DNA of 64,000 nt from Phragmites australis (GCF_958298935.1 NC_084924.1:20123819-20187818), one strand, 5' to 3'. Shown: positions 12,851 to 25,420, counted from the stretch's first letter. Numbers and translations: made by a program. The notes: generated from the letters alone by a model not told the origin.

Positions 12851-14300
12851 AGGATGAATCTCGCCCTCGAGATTCGGGTTGATCTTCGAACGGCTGCTGG
12901 AATTCTGCCTTCAGATCATCTTCTCGCTCCCAGGTTGCTTCATCTTCTGAGTGATGACTCCATTGAACCTTGCACATTCTGATAGCCTTTCTTCTCGTCG
13001 TTCGCTCTGTAGTGTCCAGAATTCTGATAGGATATTCTGCATATGTCAGATCTTCTTTTGGGTCCACTTCTTCCAGGTACAACTGTTCCTCTGGCATTCT
13101 TAAATATTTCTTTAATTGAGATACATGAAATACGTCATGCACATCAGCCAGTGCAGATGGTAGTTCCAGCTGATATGCTACCTCTCCACGTCTAGCGACT
13201 ATCTTGAATGGTCCAATATACCTGGGTGCCAATTTCCCTTTAACCTTAAACCTGCGGAGACCTCTGATAGGTGAGACTTTCAAATACACCATATCTTCCA
13301 CTTCAAAAGTCAATTCTCTCCCTCGATTATCTTCATAACTCTTTTGTCAGGACTGTGCAGTCCTCAAGTTTTCCCGTATGGCCTGAACCTGCTCTTCTGC
13401 TCTTCTAAGAACTTCTAGCCCAAACACTTGGCTTTCTCCAGTTTCGTTCCAATACAGCGGAGTTCTGCACTTTCTACCATACAAAGCTTCAAATGGAGAT
13501 ATTTTGAGGCTGACTTGGTAGCTGTTATTGTAAGAAAACTCTGCATATGGTAAGCTCCTATCCCAACTCTGCTTGTACTTCAAGGTGCAGGCTCTTAACA
13601 TGTCTTCCAACACTTGGTTGGTCCTCTCTGTCTGTCCATTGGTTTGGGGGTGATATGCGGAACTTTAGTTCAGTTTCGTATCCAAGGATTCATGCAGCTT
13701 CTGCCAGAAGCGAGAGGTAAATTGGGTACCTCTCTCTGACATGATCTTTTTGGGTACCCCATGTAGACACACAATCCTTGACATATACAACTCGGCAAGC
13801 TTCACACTTGAATATGTTGTCTTGACTGGGATAAAATGCGCAACTTTCGTTAAGCGGTCCACCACTACCCTGATATAATCGTAGCCTGCTTGAGTACGGG
13901 GTAACCCAACGATGAAATCTATACCAATTTCTTCCCACTTCCACTCTGGAACTTTCAAGGGTTGCAATAATCCTGCTGGCCTTTGATGTTCTGCCTTTAC
14001 TCTCTGACAGGTATCACACAAAGCTACATATTCTGCGACATCTCTCTTCATACCATACCACCAATAATACTCTTTCAGATCCTGATACATCTTGGTGCTT
14101 CCGGGGTGAATGGAATATGCAGAATCATGTGCTTCTCGTAAAATCAAATCCTTCAAATTTTCTGGTTGGGCACACAAATTCTTTTCCCAAACCACACTGT
14201 TCCTTGATTATCTTCTGAGAATCCCGGTGCTTTATTTGTTTTTATGAGTTCTTTGATCTCCTTTATTTTCTCATCTTCCCATTGTCCTTTTCGGATGTCT
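12849..14300 (-). pseudogene. Tekay integrase with C-terminal chromodomain
   Basis: Minus strand, N to C: HHCC zinc finger (14050-14170, ALCDTCQRVK), catalytic core (GIDFIVGLP for the first aspartate; SERGTQFTS where the second is expected; PYAEFSYNN with the glutamate), GPY/F-type region (GPFKIVARRGEVAYQLELP) and a chromodomain at the C terminus (YPIRILD, then KVQWSHHSEDEATWERE). The chromodomain of this clade is thought to steer integration by reading modified histone H3 or chromatin partners. The second catalytic Asp is replaced by Glu, and stops occur at about 13664 and 13346, so this copy is inactive. It ends just before the polypurine tract. Confidence 0.88.
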
Positions 14301-14305
14301 TGTTC

Positions 14306-16078
14306 CTATTGTGACTTCATTTCTATTACTGTTGCATCCATGTCAGCAACACAACCTAAATTTAACCTCTCAAACTCCTTGCATAATTTTGGCTGACTTC
14401 CTTGCAACATAGTCATATTGCAATAACCCTTCCTACTCAGGGCATCTGCCACAACATTTGCTTTCCCAGGATGGTAATGTATTCCCACATCATAATCTTT
14501 GATTAGTTCCAACCATCTACGTTGCCGCAGATTAAGATCCGGTTGGGTAAAAATATATTTTAGGCTTTTATGATCCGTATGTATTTCACATCAGTTGCCA
14601 ATGAGGTAGCGCCTCCAAATCTTTAGGGCATGAATCACTGCAGCTAACTCCAAATCATGGGTCGGATAATTTTCCTCATGTTTCCTCAACTGTCTGGATG
14701 CATATGATACCACATGACCTTCTTGCATAAGTACACATCCCAACCCTTGTCGAGACGCATCACAATACACAGAGAACGGCTTCTGGGTATCTGGCATAAT
14801 AAGAACTGGCGCGGTGGTCAACTTTTCCTTCAACTCATTGAAACTGGCTTCTCGAGTGGTTGTCCATTTGAATTATGCTCCTTTTTCTAGTAGTTCTGTC
14901 ATTGGTTTCACTATCTTGGAAAAACCTTCTATAAATCGGCGGTAATACCCTGCGAAACCCAAGAAACTGCGGGTCTCCGAAATGTTCTGCGGGGTTTTCT
15001 AGTTTATAACATCCCTTACTTTGGATGGATCTACGGACACACCTCCTGATGAAATAATATGACCAAGGAAGGGTACTTCTGTCAACCAGAACTCACACTT
15101 ACTCAATTTGGCATAGAGCTGGTTCTCTCTGAGTTTCTGTAATACCATCCTTAAGTGTTCCTCGTGTTCTTCCTCGTCCTTGGAGAAGACCAGGATATCA
15201 TCAATAAACATCATGAAAAACTTGCCCAGAAACTCCATGAAGACCTTATTCATTAGGTACATGAAGTATGTGTGTGCATTTGTCAAGCCAAAAGACATCA
15301 CCGTGAACTTATAAAGGCCATATCAGGTAACGAACGCGGTCTTTGGAATATCCGAAGCGCGAATCTTTAACTGGTCGTATTCGGACCGAAGATCAATCTT
15401 GGAAAAAATACACGCTCCTTTCAACTAATCAAACAGACCATCAATGTGAGGCAGTGGGTATTTGTTCTTGATAGTTACTTCATTGAGAGCCAGATAGTCT
15501 ATGCACAACCTTTGCGTTCCATCTTTCTTTGGTACAAAGATGACTGGAGCTCCCTAGGGCGAAGAACTAGGGCAGATAAACCCTTTGTCTAACAGCTCTT
15601 GGATTTGCTCCTTGAGCTCTGCCAGCTGATTGGCATCCATTCTATAAGATATCTTATATATAGGTGCAGTTCCTGGCACTAACTCAATCACAAATTCTAT
15701 TTCACGATCTGGCGGCATACCTGGAAGATCATCGGGAAAAACGTCCGGGAACTCGTTCACCACATTGATCTCTTCTACAGGAATACCCTTCATTTGATTT
15801 AGTGAGCATTCTTCTGCCGAGGGTATAGTTGCAACAAACTTGACCTGCGTGCCTTCTCTGTTAGTCAGTTGAAATGCTCTTCTGGCGCAGTCTGTGATTC
15901 CCTTATATTTCGCCAGCCAGTCCATACCCAAAATAACATCAATTCCACTGGATTCCAGAACTACAAGGTTGGCTAAGAAGTCTACCCCCTTATATAAAAG
16001 GCTTAGCTTTGAGAATATATACGTTGCCCTCATTTCTCCTCCAGGGGAGCTAATAATCATTTGCTGCTTCATATGCAC
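14306..16078 (-). pseudogene. Tekay protease C-terminal part, reverse transcriptase and RNase H
   Basis: Minus strand. At 15554-16078 are the end of the protease fold (GIDVILGMDWLAKYKG) and the RT N terminus (DVFPDDLPGMPPDREIEF). At 14999-15301 is the RT palm with [10 protein letters not shown] and [11 protein letters not shown] (catalytic FIDD). At 14591-14833 is RNase H, with [17 protein letters not shown] and the later [13 protein letters not shown]. At 14306-14512 is its end, with [16 protein letters not shown]. Stops and frameshifts lie between the blocks, for example at 15303-15553 and near 14880. It is immobile unless helped by another copy. Confidence 0.87.
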
Positions 16079-17392
16079 AATTGGCAGATTATACTTTGCA
16101 ACATATCTGTAGTGATGAATGAATGCGATGCTCTTGAATCAAATAAAACTGATGCTGGGTTTGAGTTGACAAGGAACATACCAAGCACCACATCTTGCGC
16201 TTCTTGGACTTCTTCAGTAGTGACATGGTTGACTCGCCCACGTGCGTAGTTCTGTTGAGCCCGGTTGGTTGGAGCTGGTGCCTGGTTCCCATTGCGACCT
16301 GGAGCTTGATGCTGTCCTTGATTTGGAGCATTTCCATTGCCATACTGCATGGGAGGGTTGTTGGGTTTCTTCCTCGGGCATTTATTGGCATAATGCCCTA
16401 CTTCACCACAGATGAAACATGCCTTTCTGGTGGAAGGTGCCTGATCGCCAAACTTCTGTTGAGGCCCCGGGGGTTGGGTCTGACAAGGGGCTTGGAAGTT
16501 TGAGCGCTGAGCTTGCATCTGTAGCTTGTTCTGGTTCTGATGCTGGTTCTGATTTTGATGCTGGTTCTGTTGGCAGAACATGGGTCCTTGTTGAGGTGGG
16601 TTATAGCGGGGTCGAGAGTGACTGCTTGAGCCTTGGCCTTGAGAAGACATTTTCCTCTTATGATCCATCTGGCGGCGTTTGTGTTCAACCACCAGGGCTT
16701 TATTCACCTTAGGCTGGAAGCTTGCAAAGTCTTGGGGAAGCAATGCATATTGGATACCATCATTCAGGCCCTCTAGGAAATTTTCCTGCTTTTTCTCATC
16801 CGTATCGACATCCTCGGGGGCATACCTTGATAGTTGTGTGAACTTTGCCACATATTCACTCACAGACATAGCTCCTTGTTTAAGCTCATGAAATTCCTTA
16901 TTTTTGAGTTTCATTGCCCCAGCTAGTATATGGTGAATGCGAAAGTTGGTCCGAAACTCCGCCCATGTAATGGCTTGTGCATCTTCATGGGCATTGACAT
17001 ATGCGTCCCACCAATCTGCCGCTGGTCCGGAAAGTTGATGTGAAGCAAACAAGACCTTTTCCCTGTCGTTGCACTGAGCTATCCGGAGTTTCTTCTCCGT
17101 GGCTTTCAACCAGTCGTCAGCATCCATTGGTTTCCACGACCTATGAGAACACTGGGGGTTTGGTTCTCATAAACTCTCCCAACCTATTCTGTGGTGGGGG
17201 AGGAGGAGCTTGCATGTGCACGGGGGCCTGCTGCATATTTTCCATAGTCTAAGCTAGTCCCTGAAGAATTTGCGTTTGCATGGCCATCATTTGCTCCATG
17301 TTGAACTGAGGTGGTGGAGGAGGATGCGGCAGTTGCTGGTTGTTGTTGACATTGTTGTTGTCGGCACGGGGGTTTCTCCTGGTGTTCACTAT
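16069..17392 (-). pseudogene. Tekay gag and protease N terminus
   Basis: Gag starts at 17392-17390, where the expected ATG reads ATA before GTGAACACCAGGAG. The protein continues with an MEQMMAMQTQILQGL motif, a stop near 17249, a one-base frameshift near 17145, then MDADDWLKATEKKL and a retrotransposon-gag domain (residues WWDAYVNAHE, FLEGLNDGIQYALL). A CCHC zinc knuckle, CFICGEVGHYANKC, lies near 16395-16440. The protease active site near 16130 reads FDSRASHSF where FDSGAS is expected. The bases just before the start codon end in CAACCAG, a splice-acceptor-like context. A second Tekay element shows the same arrangement at 55060. Confidence 0.87.
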
Positions 17393-17668
17393 CTGCTGGT
17401 TGCCAAGGTATGAGTGGAGAACAGGGGGAAAAAGCAAAGATGACAAGATATGACTGAGACAGATAGAACAAGAGCAAAAGCCTCCCAACTATTTATTATA
17501 TTATAAGATAACTGATGCAACATGGAGAAAGAGCATCCACCTTACATCAACAATCACGTAAAGATCCAACTCCAAACATTGATCACAAAACAGACACGAC
17601 CACACAAAGACTAGAACAGACGACACAAACGATCTAGACAACTTATTAAACTGGCTCCAGGTGGTCTC

Positions 17669-18466
17669 CTAAGCTTGCGAACCGATGGATGGTTTAGCAG
17701 TTGACTGGTCGTCGTCCTCCGAAGACTCCTCGCTAGAAGGAACACTGCGGCGCAGCCTCTTGGGAGAGGGCGAGTGGACGAACTGGTCCTCTGAGTCAGA
17801 AGAGCTAGACATCCCATTGAGGCTATTTTGCGGCTCTCTGATCTGTGCTTCAGCATCTCGAAGGTGCTTGCGGGTGTCCTGAAGCTCATCCAAAGCTTCA
17901 TCTAGGTCCTCATGCAGTGTCGTAGCCAACAGCACCTGCTCTTGAGCCACACCGCTATGCTTGTGGGTTGTTCCCTTCACCTTGATATCCCAGCTTCCAC
18001 GCTCCCGATGAGGGAAGTAGTCGTAGGAAGTCCCCCTCAGAGTGCTCCTATGGTGCTCACAGACACGAGCCAGTGCCTGCCTTGCTACGTCTCTGATCCC
18101 TGCTTCGAAGCTTTCATGGACGGCCATTGGTTTGTGGATGCCCACGATCTCATAGTTGTTGTCGCCTTATGGAGAACCATTGATGCACACCTCCACCAAC
18201 CACTCCTCACATCCTGGACGAGTCTAACGAAGACCGTGGTAGACAGTTGCCTTGGTGTACCCCAGACGCTGCAGCTTTTCCACCCGTATCATTGGTGCCT
18301 TCCCTGCTTCGAATCCCTTGGAATGATACAGCTTCTTGCTTCCATTCTTAGGAATAGTGACTCCACGGCTGGGTCTAGCAGAGGCGTTGGGTGCAAAGGT
18401 GACCGGGGCACGGGGAGGAACATAGCCGCCGGTGGTCTTGCGGGCAGTCTTCTTGATGCGGGCCAT
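17669..18466 (-). pseudogene. Extra ORF upstream of gag with histone H3-like N-terminal tail
   Basis: One minus-strand frame of 265 codons, broken by TAG at codon 81 and TAA at codon 100, both one base change from CAG/CAA. Residues 1-14 read MARIKKTARKTTGG; histone H3 begins MARTKQTARKSTGG. Identity is 11 of 14 and keeps R2, K4, R8, K9 and the GG turn. Similarity to H3 stops there. About residues 70-165 form a domain with CEEWLVEV, FEAGIRDVARQA and YDYFPHRERG. Residues 175-212 look like a coiled coil. SPSPKRLRRS (232-241) resembles a nuclear localisation signal, and SSEESSEDDD follows. The ATG (18466) directly follows TTTCCAAACTGTAG, a good 3' splice acceptor. The rest of the protein resembles extra ORFs of other grass Tekay-type elements, including 54246-54788 here. 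A nuclear, chromatin-directed role is inferred. Confidence 0.8.
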
Positions 18467-18490
18467 CTACAGTTTGGAAACAAGAGAGTA
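18467..18490 (-). promoter_or_regulatory. Predicted 3' splice acceptor at the H3-like ORF start
   Basis: On the minus strand a pyrimidine-rich stretch ends CTGTAG immediately before the ATG, with a branch-point-like ACTGATA about 30 bases upstream. The matching donor candidate is GACG/GTAAGA in the 5' LTR at 28510. With the CRM insertion removed the intron would be about 2.3 kb and would take out the primer-binding site. Confidence 0.5.
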
Positions 18491-18622
18491 TCAGTAAAAC
18501 ATTTTCAATAAAGCAATAAAATGAAGCTCAAGGGTAAACAAAGATTATGCAAATATAGTTTTTCTAAATTAATCCTTAATACGCGACCATTTCTAGCTAG
18601 GCTTGCGACCTACAGTCAACAC

Positions 18623-18635
18623 GGCTATGATACCA
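18623..18635 (-). promoter_or_regulatory. Primer-binding site of Tekay element
   Basis: On the minus strand TGGTATCATAGCC lies four bases inside the 5' LTR end. It resembles the complement of the initiator methionine tRNA 3' end, the usual minus-strand primer in these elements. Confidence 0.75.
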
Positions 18636-18639
18636 CTTC

Positions 18640-19728
18640 TGTCACACCCGGTTTTAAGACCAAAACCAGATGTAAACTATATGTATACCAGGATCAGTTT
18701 ATTCATACATATAGTGACTTCATTAGTGCATAACAGACACAGTGCTTCTTATTACAACACTAATTATTACAAAATGACCACACACGGGTCTAAAGAAAAT
18801 ACACCACAGCGGAAAAGAACGGCGCAGCTCCAAGCCAACAGGCAGCTGACCGGGAGTTCCATAAACGTAGAACTCGACATCATCTTCAGGGAAGTCATCC
18901 TCAGGGAATTCTTCAAAAGTTTCACCTTCTGACACATCAAGCGTGAGTATTTCCAATACTCAAGAAGTGGGGGAAAATTAAATTTGATATTGTGGATTGA
19001 AACAAGGTTTCCTATTCTCTAGGGTTTTATTTGCATAAAAGCCGATTTTATCCCTGAACTATGGAAAAGCAAATTTTATTTTAAACAGGAAAAGATGTAC
19101 AAAAGATTATCTTTAACCTTCGAGAATTCAACCAATTCTCAACCAAGAAAAACAACCACCCAACTAATCATGAGAGGGTCTATGCTGCTCATAACTGTGA
19201 GCACGGCTGAATATTCAGTTTGACACTCTGCAGAGTTTATACACTTTACCCACGAGTTGTGTTCTTCTCTGTTGCCGGTACCTGCTGGTACCTTACACAC
19301 TTCCGGGGTGTGCGCCAAGAGATCACTACGAGGCTTTTCCAAAGAGTCTCCCAGTATGCACTTGCCCACTGAGGTTTTACCGCCGTACATAAGTGGAGTA
19401 ACCCTCCACCCCAGAAGCCCCCTCTTGTGCCGGGTAGAATCGGGAAGTAACCCTTCCTTATCTACACATCCAATCGGCTCATACAACACTGGGAGAACAT
19501 CTAATTACTAGGCCAAGCCGTACCATATTGGTCTCACGGTTGTTCTGTTTGTCATGGATGGTTGCTCCACGAACCGGTCCTTAAAATGGTCTGGGCAAGA
19601 CCGCCAATAACCCCATAAGGGTAGATTACCAAACATTTCCAAACAACCAACCATGCCAGGAAAAATAGCCCTTTCTTGCCCAAAACCCCAATTATCTTTG
19701 TTGTTAACTCCCTTAACAACATCAGTTT
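18640..19728 (-). repeat. 5' LTR of Tekay element, part next to the internal region
   Basis: This piece is collinear with 9807-10889 of the 3' LTR. It ends at the CRM insertion, which is flanked by AGTTT, and the LTR continues at 27451. Confidence 0.85.
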
Positions 19729-20637
19729 TGATGAGGACATCACTCTTTCGGATACACACACACCGAATATTCCTCCAACACTATGTCCATTGACACGAGC
19801 TCATACACGTCAACTAAATCATGAGGTGAGCTCGTTCCTTAGTGTTCCTTTATACTTTGATGAGGATGGGATGCTACTGAATAATTGTGATGTATTGCTA
19901 CTTAGGAACACGGGAGAAGAACAGCATGGGCGCCCAAGCCAAGGTGGAGGCCCAATCCAGTTCGAGTCCGTTTCGGAGTCCAGGACCAGTCCGCACTAAA
20001 ATCGTCGCCCAGGACGCATACAGACTTCGTTTTTTACGTTCTACACATGGTTGGAAAGCTAAGGAGATAAGCTTTCCAACGGTACTAGTACCATGTCCAA
20101 ATTCTTTCTGAGTCAACGGGAATCGTTGAAACAAGTGGACGTCCAGAATCTGTCAGGGTGCTGCGCCACCATCTTTTGGGCCGTTGGGCTGTGTAACGTG
20201 TTGGAGTCCATTAGGGACGCGTCCAGGGGTCTTTGGCCGACCCTAGTCTTTTATATATAGTAGCCGTCACCGTAATTAGGGTTGGGTTTTGCTTAGATAT
20301 TGATCTACACACAGTTGTGAGATTTTCGCTCTTGTTCCGGACCGACTAGGCCGCCGCAAGTGTTTGTGGAACCCCGACTTCGAGTGCTTGAATTCTATTC
20401 GCAATATTTCATATTGCATCTTCTACGTTCTTGCTTGTGTTCTCGGTACGCTTGTAGGGATTGAGCCTTCTTGGCGAGGTCAACCGCGCGACATGGTTGA
20501 TAACCATCGGAGCTGTGGTGTAGTGATTGCAAGGGAGACGATCTGTTCGGGTCGAAGCCTTTGGATCATCAACGTCGAGTTCTCCACCCACCGACTTATC
20601 ACTACCTATCGGAAAATCAGGCCAACATTACTCATCA
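19729..20637 (+). repeat. 5' LTR of CRM element
   Basis: It is 909 bases. A TATA box, TATATATA, lies at 20252-20259. The start of the LTR is also coding: in this copy the frame continues [18 protein letters not shown] and HEVSSFLSVPLYFDED, the tail of the polyprotein, because (AC)5 keeps phase. Confidence 0.9.
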
Positions 20638-21880
20638 ACTGGTATCAGATTTTCAGGTTGCCGTTAGGTAATTTCGTTTTCCCTTTAGATTAGTCTGTTT
20701 TTCATTACCTAGAGTCCAGAAAAAGCCAAAAAAAATTCCGTCAATTTCCGCTGCCCTAGAACCCTTTGTGCCTTTGCAATTTTTGTTTTCAGTTGCGCGT
20801 TGTTGAGTTTGTATCCGTGGTCAAGTCTTGTTGCTAGTTTTAGAGTCGTGTTCTTGGTTTTTAGTCAATGCTCCGTGCTATTTTGATCACGCCGCTATCC
20901 CATCGCCACCATCCCCACCAACAAGTCGAGCCACCACATTACTCGATTTGCCACCGCGAGCTGCCTTGTGTTACTTTCTGCCACGCCAACCCTAGATAGG
21001 TCGCAAGCCGCCTTGTATCAATTGCCTTGCCACCGCTGCCATCCTTGTTCATCTCGCGATCCTATTGCTGGCAATACCTTAAAGATGTCAATTTCTGCAA
21101 GAGTTGCTTGAAAAAAAAACCCTAACTCGACAGGGGTTCAGTAAAACAGCCATAACTTTCTCATACGGACTCGGAATTAGGCAAAAAAAAATTTCACGGA
21201 CATCTACAGAAAAAGTTACATCCGTTGCTCCCCCGCTTCGCCAAGTTCCACCAAAATTTTTTTCCCAAATTCGGCTCGGAAGATTGAGTATTCAAGCCGT
21301 GAAGTTTCCGCACGCTTTTCAGAGAACGTGCTTGATTTTCTGTAGGCCACATCTTGCATCCGTTTGAGCTGAAAATTTCTGTGGTTGTTGCTTGTGTGCT
21401 CCTAGTTCAGAAAAAAATATCAGAAAAATACAAAAAAAAATTCGTGATTCCTACTAGTGCTAAAAGACAAAAAAGAGGAGCACATAGAGAACACCCAGAT
21501 AATTGTGCTGTTTGCTGTGTTTTTTTCTGATCATCCTTTTTAGCTTTGTTTCAGCTTTTGTGCTAGGACTAGGGACACGTGATAGACCAGCAACTGTGAT
21601 TCATACTTTGGACACTTATTTAGCTTTGCTCTTCTGATTACAATTATTGCTAATCCTTGCTACCATATTGTGCCTTCCAAACTCCACCTCCTTTGATCCG
21701 AACAGGTTCACTCTTGCAATCATCCCACGCTTCCAGACTCGTCACCGGTTGTTCCTCCTTGCTGCGTTGGTAAGAACATTTGTAAGAGCGTGGTAAGACG
21801 CTTGAGTGTGTGTGATTCCACCTTCCACAACCTAGTAGTTGATAGGGATAATATTTGTTGTCCTTTGTTTTCTACTAACC
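20638..21880 (+). promoter_or_regulatory. Primer-binding site and leader of CRM element
   Basis: TGGTATCAGA at 20640-20649 fits the initiator-tRNA-type primer-binding site. The remaining 1.2 kb up to the gag ATG shows no coding domain and is read as the untranslated leader. Confidence 0.65.
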
Positions 21881-23030
21881 ATGTCAGGTGATGGCTCTCC
21901 GTCGGATTTTAAGGATCGTGTGTCCAAGGAAGAACTCAACAAAGCCTTGCAGGATCATACTAGGCTATTGACAGACATTAGAACAAGCATTGCTAACCTC
22001 GTCACGCGAGTCAACGACCTTGAGTTGCGACAGCCACCACAGGATGATGACCATTCACATGATGATGATGATGATACTAATGATGGTGACCAAGAAGATG
22101 GTGAGGTTTTTGTTGGGCAAGATGCGCGTGCGAAGCAACGTCCTCATGCTGAACAATTACGTCGTGGCCAACAACAACGTCGTCAAGGTAATGGAGGTAA
22201 TAATGTTAATCGCAACGGTCGCGATGATCCTTATTCTAAGATTAAGTTTTCAATGCCTCCTTTTGATGGTGCATATGATGCTGATGCTTATTTGAATTGG
22301 GAAATGACGGTTGATCAAAAGTATAGTTCTCATATGGTTCCTGAAATACATAGAGTTAGACTAGCCACTTGTGAGTTCACGAATTATGCTATTATTTGGT
22401 GGAATGGTCTAGTTTCTAGTGGCTTAGAACCTGAATCATGGCCTAGACTAAAGCGTGCCATGCGCAATAGATTTATTCCTCCTGATTATACATGTGAATT
22501 GAAAAAGAAATTGCAGCACTTAAATCAAGGTCCTAAATCTGTCCATGATTACTATCAAGAGCTTCAAATTGCTATGCTTCGTTGTAGTATACAAGAGGAT
22601 GATGAGGATACCATGATTCGTTTTTACTCCGGGTTGAGACATGAAATTCAGGACCTTGTTGATTATAAAGATTACAATACTACCAATAGGTTGTTCCATT
22701 TTGCTATCTTGGCAGAAAAAGAACTGCAGGGTCGACAACAGGTGCAGAAATTGCGGAACAATTTTGGGAGTACATCTACTTCACGAGTACCATCGGGACA
22801 AGCAACAACATTCCCTTCTACATCTACACGATCTGCTGCCCCCTCCTCCAACACTCGGGCGCGTTCAGCAGGAGCACCACAACCATCACGTGAGGTGAGT
22901 AAATCTACTGTTTCGTAGGATCCGATGTCACGCTCTTCTTCAGGTGCAGCTACCACGGGTCGTACAACGGGCATTGTGTGCCGTCGCTGCCAAGGTATTG
23001 GCCACGTCATGAAGGATTGCCCAAGCCAGC
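21881..23030 (+). pseudogene. CRM gag with zinc knuckle
   Basis: The start MSGDGSPSDF at 21881 is preferred over an upstream in-frame non-ATG extension. An acidic run (HDDDDDTNDGDQEDGE) is followed by the retrotransposon-gag fold (FSMPPFDGAYDADAYLNWE, then WPRLKRAMRNRFIPPDY and VHDYYQELQIAMLRC). A TAG stop at 22916-22918 is in frame, and the same frame continues to the CCHC zinc knuckle CRRCQGIGHVMKDC at 22979-23020. Gag forms the cytoplasmic particle that packages element RNA. Confidence 0.9.
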
Positions 23031-25420
23031 GAGCATACTCCGTAACAGCAGATGGTGGATATGTTAGTCATAGTGATGTCGAGGAAGAATATGCATTTGA
23101 AGCTAATCTTGCAGCCGATCATGACATGGATAGTGAGGGGGAGGAGATTAGTGGTACCGCTGCCACGGAGAGTTATGCAGCATGCACCTTCATTATGAAG
23201 CGAGTTTTGAGTTCTCAAATGGGGCAAGCGGAGCAGCTACAACACCATAATCTATTCCAGACATTCCTCATTGTCAAAGATGCACGTGTTCGTACCATAA
23301 TTGATGGCGGGAGTTGCAACAACCTCTTGAGCTCTGATCTTGTGAAGAATCTTTCCTTGCCAACACGTGCACATCCTCATCCATACTACATTCAGTGGTT
23401 CAATAACAGCGGTAAGGTTAAGGTAACACAATCTGCGAGAGTACATTTTTCTATTGGTTCCTACCATGATTATGCTGATTTTGATGTAGTGCCTATGCAA
23501 GCATGTTCACTTTTGTTAGGCCGTCCTTGGGAATTTGATACCGATGCTACACACCATGGTAGAAGTAATAAATACTCTCTCATGCACAAGGGAAAGAAAA
23601 TCTCTTTGCTTCCTTTGACACCTGCTGAAATTGTGCAATGTGATAAAGCTTTAGCTGAAAAAGAAAAGAAAGAACGTGTTTTGGAATCTGAAAATCAGCA
23701 AGTAGCTCAATCTGTTTTTCCACCTAAGAAAGAGAAGAACACACCTAGGTCCGAAGGCATTAAGTTAAAGGGTGGTGTTATGCTTGCTACTAAATCTGAC
23801 CTTACTGAAATTCAAGATAATGATACTTTGTGCTATGCTTTCGTATGCAAAGAGGTTTTATTTTCAATTGATGATATACCTAGCTCTTTGCTTGCTGCTG
23901 TCACTAACCTTTTGCAGGAGTATAAGGATGTCTTTCCAGCTGAGATACCCCCGGGGCTACCACCATTGAGAGGGATAGAGCACCAAATAGATTTGATCCC
24001 AGGAGCGACTTTGCCAAACCGCGCTGCATATAGGACCAATCCGGAGGAGACTAAGGAAATTCAGTGACAAATCCAAGACCTTTTGGACCGTGGGTACGTA
24101 CGAGAGAGCCTTAGTCCTTGTGCTGTTCTTGTTCTTTTGGTTCCTAAGAAAGATTGTACATGGCGCATGTGTGTTGATTGTAGAGCCATTAATAATATCA
24201 CAATAAGGTATCGTCACCCTATTCCTAGGCTAGACGACATGCTTGATGAGTTGAGTGGTTCTATTATTTTCACGAAAATTGACTTGCGTAGTGGTTACCA
24301 CCAAATAAGAATGAAATTGGGAGATGAATGGAAAACTGCTTTCAAAACTAAGTTCGGTCTATATGAGTGGTTAGTGATGCCTTTTGGTTTAACTAATGCA
24401 CCTAGCACTTTCATGAGATTGATGAATGAGGTTTTACGTGCTTTCATATGAAGATTTGTGGTGGTGTACTTTGATGATATTTTGATCTATAGCAAGTCAT
24501 ATGAAGAACACATTGATCATCTACGTGCTGTTTTTACTGGTTTGAGAGAGGCACGTTTGTTTGCTAACCTTGACAAGTGCACCTTTTGCACGAATAGAGT
24601 TGCTTTTCTTGGCTATGTTGTTACTCCACAGGGAATTGAAGTGGATGAAGCTAAAATTGAAGCCATCAAGAGCTGGCCGACCCCTGGGACTATCACACAG
24701 GTGAGAAGCTTTCATGGCCTTGCAGGGTTCTATCGGCGTTTTGTGAGAAATTTCAGCACCATTGCTGCCCCACTCAATGAGTTGACAAAGAAGGGCGTTC
24801 CGTTCCAATGGGGGCCAGCACAAGAACAAGCTTTTAATACGCTGAAAGATAAGCTTACGCATGCACCTCTACTCCAACTTCCGGACTTTGGTAAGACTTT
24901 TGAGTTAGAATGTGATGCTAGCGGCATTGGAATTGGAGGAGTGCTACTACAAGGAGGTAAACCTGTTGCTTATTTTAGTGAGAAATTGAATGGGCCATCT
25001 CTTAATTATTCGACTTATGATAAGGAGTTGTATGCTTTAGTGCGAGTTTTAGAAACATGGCAACATTATCTTTGGCCCAAGGAGTTTATTATTCATTCTG
25101 ATCATGAAGCTTTGAAACATATTAGAAGCCAAGCCAAACTGAACAAACGTCATGCTAAATGGGTTGAATTTATAGAGTCTTTTCCTTATATCATTAAACA
25201 TAAGAAAGGTAAAGACAATGTCATTACAGATGCGTTATCTAGACGTTATACCATGTTGTCCCAACTCGATCATAAGATTTTTGGTTTAGAAACAATTAAA
25301 GGATTATATGCTACTGATTTGGACTTTAAAGATGCTTTTGAACATTGTAACGAAGGAAGAACTTGGAATAAATATGTGTTGAATGATGGATTACTATACC
25401 GTGCTAACAGGCTATGCATC
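23031..25420 (+). pseudogene. CRM protease, reverse transcriptase and RNase H
   Basis: Same frame as gag. The protease has IIDGGSCNNL near 23297. The RT begins near 24000, with [33 protein letters not shown] and [12 protein letters not shown] (catalytic YFDD near 24467). RNase H is at 24895-25240, with [24 protein letters not shown] and [13 protein letters not shown]. In-frame TGA codons at 24065-24067 and 24449-24451 break it, and both could be single-base changes. Otherwise the active-site residues look intact. Confidence 0.9.

Noticed and set aside
18224..18466. A real histone H3 gene
   Set aside because: Only the first 14 residues match H3; the histone fold is absent and the ORF sits in the normal place between PBS and gag of a retrotransposon.
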